Assembly: GCA_023428865.1 (NCBI GenBank)
Contig: JAEYWT010000267.1
Span: 1-6,717 of the forward strand
Length of the DNA stretch: 6,717 nt
Reading direction: 5' to 3'
DNA from: Bacteroidota bacterium
GTDB lineage: Bacteria > Bacteroidota > Bacteroidia > Flavobacteriales_F > PHOS-HE28
In this document: one piece after another, positions 5,673 to 6,717 of the stretch
Layout: every line of letters begins with the position of its first letter
Position numbering within the stretch: the stretch's first letter is position 1
Translations under genes and position numbers: made by a program
The notes under the pieces: generated by a model
The model's input: only the letters and a program-made list of their open reading frames with translations
The model's database searches: none
Told to the model about the DNA's origin: nothing

Positions 5673-6101
5673 ATGTTGCAACGAACGCTCGTCCTCTTCT
5701 CGTTCGCCTCCTTCCTTGCTTGTGGCACGAGCAACTCCCAGCAAGGTGAAGGCATCGTGGCCGACACCACCGTGAAAGCAGCTCCACCGCTCAACGGCAA
5801 ACAAGTGATCCACTTGAAGGAAGGCGGTCGCATGGAAGGGATGATGCGGAACGGCGAGCGCACCGGCTCCTGGATCTCGTACCACCCGAATGGTGTGATC
5901 TGGAGCCGATCCGTGTACGTGGACGGCGTTGAACACGGCCCTACGGAGGTCTTCCACGATAATGGCCGCACGTATTACACCGGCAACTACGAACATGGCA
6001 AACCCACGGGCAAATGGACCTTTTTCGACGCCAACGGGGTTGAGCTGAAGCGGGTGGAATACGATGCTGAAGGCAATGTGATCGAGAAGGATCGTCAATA
6101 G
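5673..6101 (+). CDS. YwqK-family (MORN_2 repeat) predicted lipoprotein
   Basis: The 142-residue product begins MLQRTLVLFSFASFLAC, a short signal sequence ending in a probable lipidation Cys17. FLAC is a relaxed rather than classical lipobox. After a low-complexity linker (18-40) come three MORN_2-like repeats with an exact 24-residue period. The Gly-x3-Gly pair sits at 61/65, 85/89 and 109/113, and the Asn-Gly pair at 73/74, 97/98 and 121/122, with aromatic residues between. A degenerate half repeat precedes them near 50-60. Databases label such proteins YwqK-family antitoxins, but no toxin gene is adjacent and I infer no toxin-antitoxin role. It lies eight bases after the polyprenyl synthase stop, so they are probably co-transcribed. 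An alternative GTG start at 5661 overlaps that stop (GTGA) and adds four residues; I prefer ATG because it gives a compact signal peptide. Function unknown, probably periplasmic or outer-membrane anchored. Confidence 0.8.
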   Translation: MLQRTLVLFSFASFLACGTSNSQQGEGIVADTTVKAAPPLNGKQVIHLKEGGRMEGMMRNGERTGSWISYHPNGVIWSRSVYVDGVEHGPTEVFHDNGRTYYTGNYEHGKPTGKWTFFDANGVELKRVEYDAEGNVIEKDRQ

Positions 6102-6114
6102 ATCGTTGATGGAT

Positions 6115-6148
6115 CCTTGCTGCGGAGCTAGTCGCTTCGCTGCCAAGG
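6115..6148 (+). terminator. Stable hairpin after the lipoprotein gene, possible terminator
   Basis: GCGGAGC (6122-6128) pairs with GCTTCGC (6134-6140) through seven pairs, one of them G-U, around the loop TAGTC. After a T-T mismatch the stem extends with 6119-6120 against 6142-6143. A bulged C follows, then CCTT (6115-6118) against AAGG (6145-6148). It begins 13 bases after the stop codon, where a terminator or 3' stabilising hairpin is expected. It lacks a T-tract, so intrinsic termination is uncertain. Confidence 0.45.
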
Positions 6149-6219
6149 CATCAGATCAGCGGGTTATTGACACTACACGCGCGGCAACAGAAGGTTCCAA
6201 CATTCGGCGTACCGGGCAC

Positions 6220-6231
6220 TTACCCTGGTAA
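6220..6231 (+). repeat. Short palindrome upstream of dnaG
   Basis: TTACC-CT-GGTAA is a perfect five-base inverted repeat with a two-base centre, 24 bases before the dnaG start. It could be an operator half-site pair, but an element this short can arise by chance. The rest of the 154-base gap (6102-6255) holds the hairpin at 6115-6148 and a TTGACA at 6167-6172 with no convincing partner -7 box. No small open frame with coding character is visible in the gap. Confidence 0.2.
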
Positions 6232-6255
6232 ATTCACGGCCCCGTTCGCCCACAC

Positions 6256-6717
6256 TTGATCGCCCCGCAAGCCATACAACAAGTGAAGGACGCCGCCCGC
6301 GAGGAAGAGGTGGTGGGCGAATTCGTGGCGCTGAAACGAAAAGGACCGCGCTTCCTTGGTCTATGCCCCTTCCACAACGAGAAGACACCAAGCTTCAACG
6401 TGAGCCCGAACCTGGGCATATACGAGTGCTTCGGTTGTGGCGAGGCGGGCGATAGCATCACCTTCCTCCAGAAGCATGAGCACCTCAGCTACGTTGAAGC
6501 GATCAAGTGGCTGGCCAAGCGTTACAATATAGACCTGCCGGAAGAGGAGCAAACGCCCGAGCAGCAGATCGAACAGAGCGAGCGCGAAGCCCTGGCGGTG
6601 ATCCAGCAATGGGCGCTGAACTGGAGCGTAGAGCAATTGTGGAACACCGACGAAGGCAAGCGCATCGGCCTCTCCTACTTCCACGAACCCGGCTTCAGCG
6701 ATGCCACCATCCGTACC
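6256..6717 (+). CDS. dnaG: DNA primase DnaG, N-terminal part (runs off window)
   Basis: DnaG makes the RNA primers for DNA replication at the fork, working with the replicative helicase. The 154 visible codons cover the CHC2 zinc-binding domain and the start of the next region. Zinc ligands are Cys37, His40, Cys58 and Cys61, in LCPFHNEKTPSF and YECFGCG with the usual C-x2-H-x17-C-x2-C spacing. The flanks are also typical: IQQVKDAAREEEVVGEFVAL at the N-terminus, and LSYVEAIKWLAKRYNIDLPEE after the zinc site. From about residue 97 a Glu/Gln-rich stretch links to the catalytic core, which lies beyond the window. I chose TTG at 6256, giving MIAPQAIQQV, because no ATG or GTG lies between the in-frame stop at 6229-6231 and this codon, and the result matches known N-termini. 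No clear promoter was found. It is truncated only by the window edge. Confidence 0.95.
   Translation, partial: MIAPQAIQQVKDAAREEEVVGEFVALKRKGPRFLGLCPFHNEKTPSFNVSPNLGIYECFGCGEAGDSITFLQKHEHLSYVEAIKWLAKRYNIDLPEEEQTPEQQIEQSEREALAVIQQWALNWSVEQLWNTDEGKRIGLSYFHEPGFSDATIRT

Noticed and set aside
5661..6101. Possible toxin-antitoxin role suggested by the YwqK-family label
   Set aside because: There is no toxin-like gene on either side, and the product has a lipoprotein signal, which does not suit a cytoplasmic antitoxin.
5538..6146. A 202-codon minus-strand frame covering the lipoprotein gene
   Set aside because: The plus strand encodes a signal sequence and regular repeats with matching codon structure. 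The minus frame only reflects the repeated codons.
6167..6172. TTGACA as a -35 element for dnaG
   Set aside because: No TAnnTTTG-like or TATAAT-like partner is found at a suitable distance downstream.

Overview
The window looks like a chromosomal housekeeping segment from a GC-rich member of the Bacteroidota, most likely the Flavobacteriales side of the phylum. Three things support this. The protein forms match that phylum, such as a short TruB with no C-terminal extension and an IspD opening with AGGSGKR. The gene order uppP-truB-queA-(ispD)-rlmN-polyprenyl synthase resembles Flavobacteriales. Start-proximal motifs resemble TAnnTTTG, the Bacteroidota -7 promoter element. The placement is inferred from sequence and remembered families, with no database search.

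Layout, left to right: the last 33 codons of uppP; truB four bases later, from a TTG start; a 118-base gap; queA, followed by a strong intrinsic terminator; ispD; and rlmN, whose probable promoter lies inside the end of ispD. A gene for a small predicted outer-membrane beta-barrel follows on the minus strand, convergent with rlmN. A divergent 120-base intergenic region then carries candidate promoters for both directions. Rightward from it run a long-chain polyprenyl diphosphate synthase and a YwqK/MORN_2-type repeat lipoprotein, apparently in one operon. A stable hairpin and a 154-base gap precede the start of dnaG (TTG start), which runs off the window after its CHC2 zinc-binding domain.

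Two functional themes alternate. UppP, IspD and the polyprenyl synthase belong to isoprenoid supply and use: the MEP pathway, quinone side chains and recycling of the undecaprenyl carrier. TruB, QueA and RlmN modify tRNA or rRNA. DnaG begins a DNA replication gene. The barrel protein and the lipoprotein are the only genes whose role cannot be stated.

There is no sign of a mobile element, CRISPR array, tRNA, rRNA or phage gene. I do not see a new multi-gene system here. The most interesting signals are regulatory: TAnnTTTG-like boxes 4-6 bases before three start codons, which would give leaderless mRNAs; a terminator with a duplicated right arm; and an exact 24-residue repeat in the lipoprotein.
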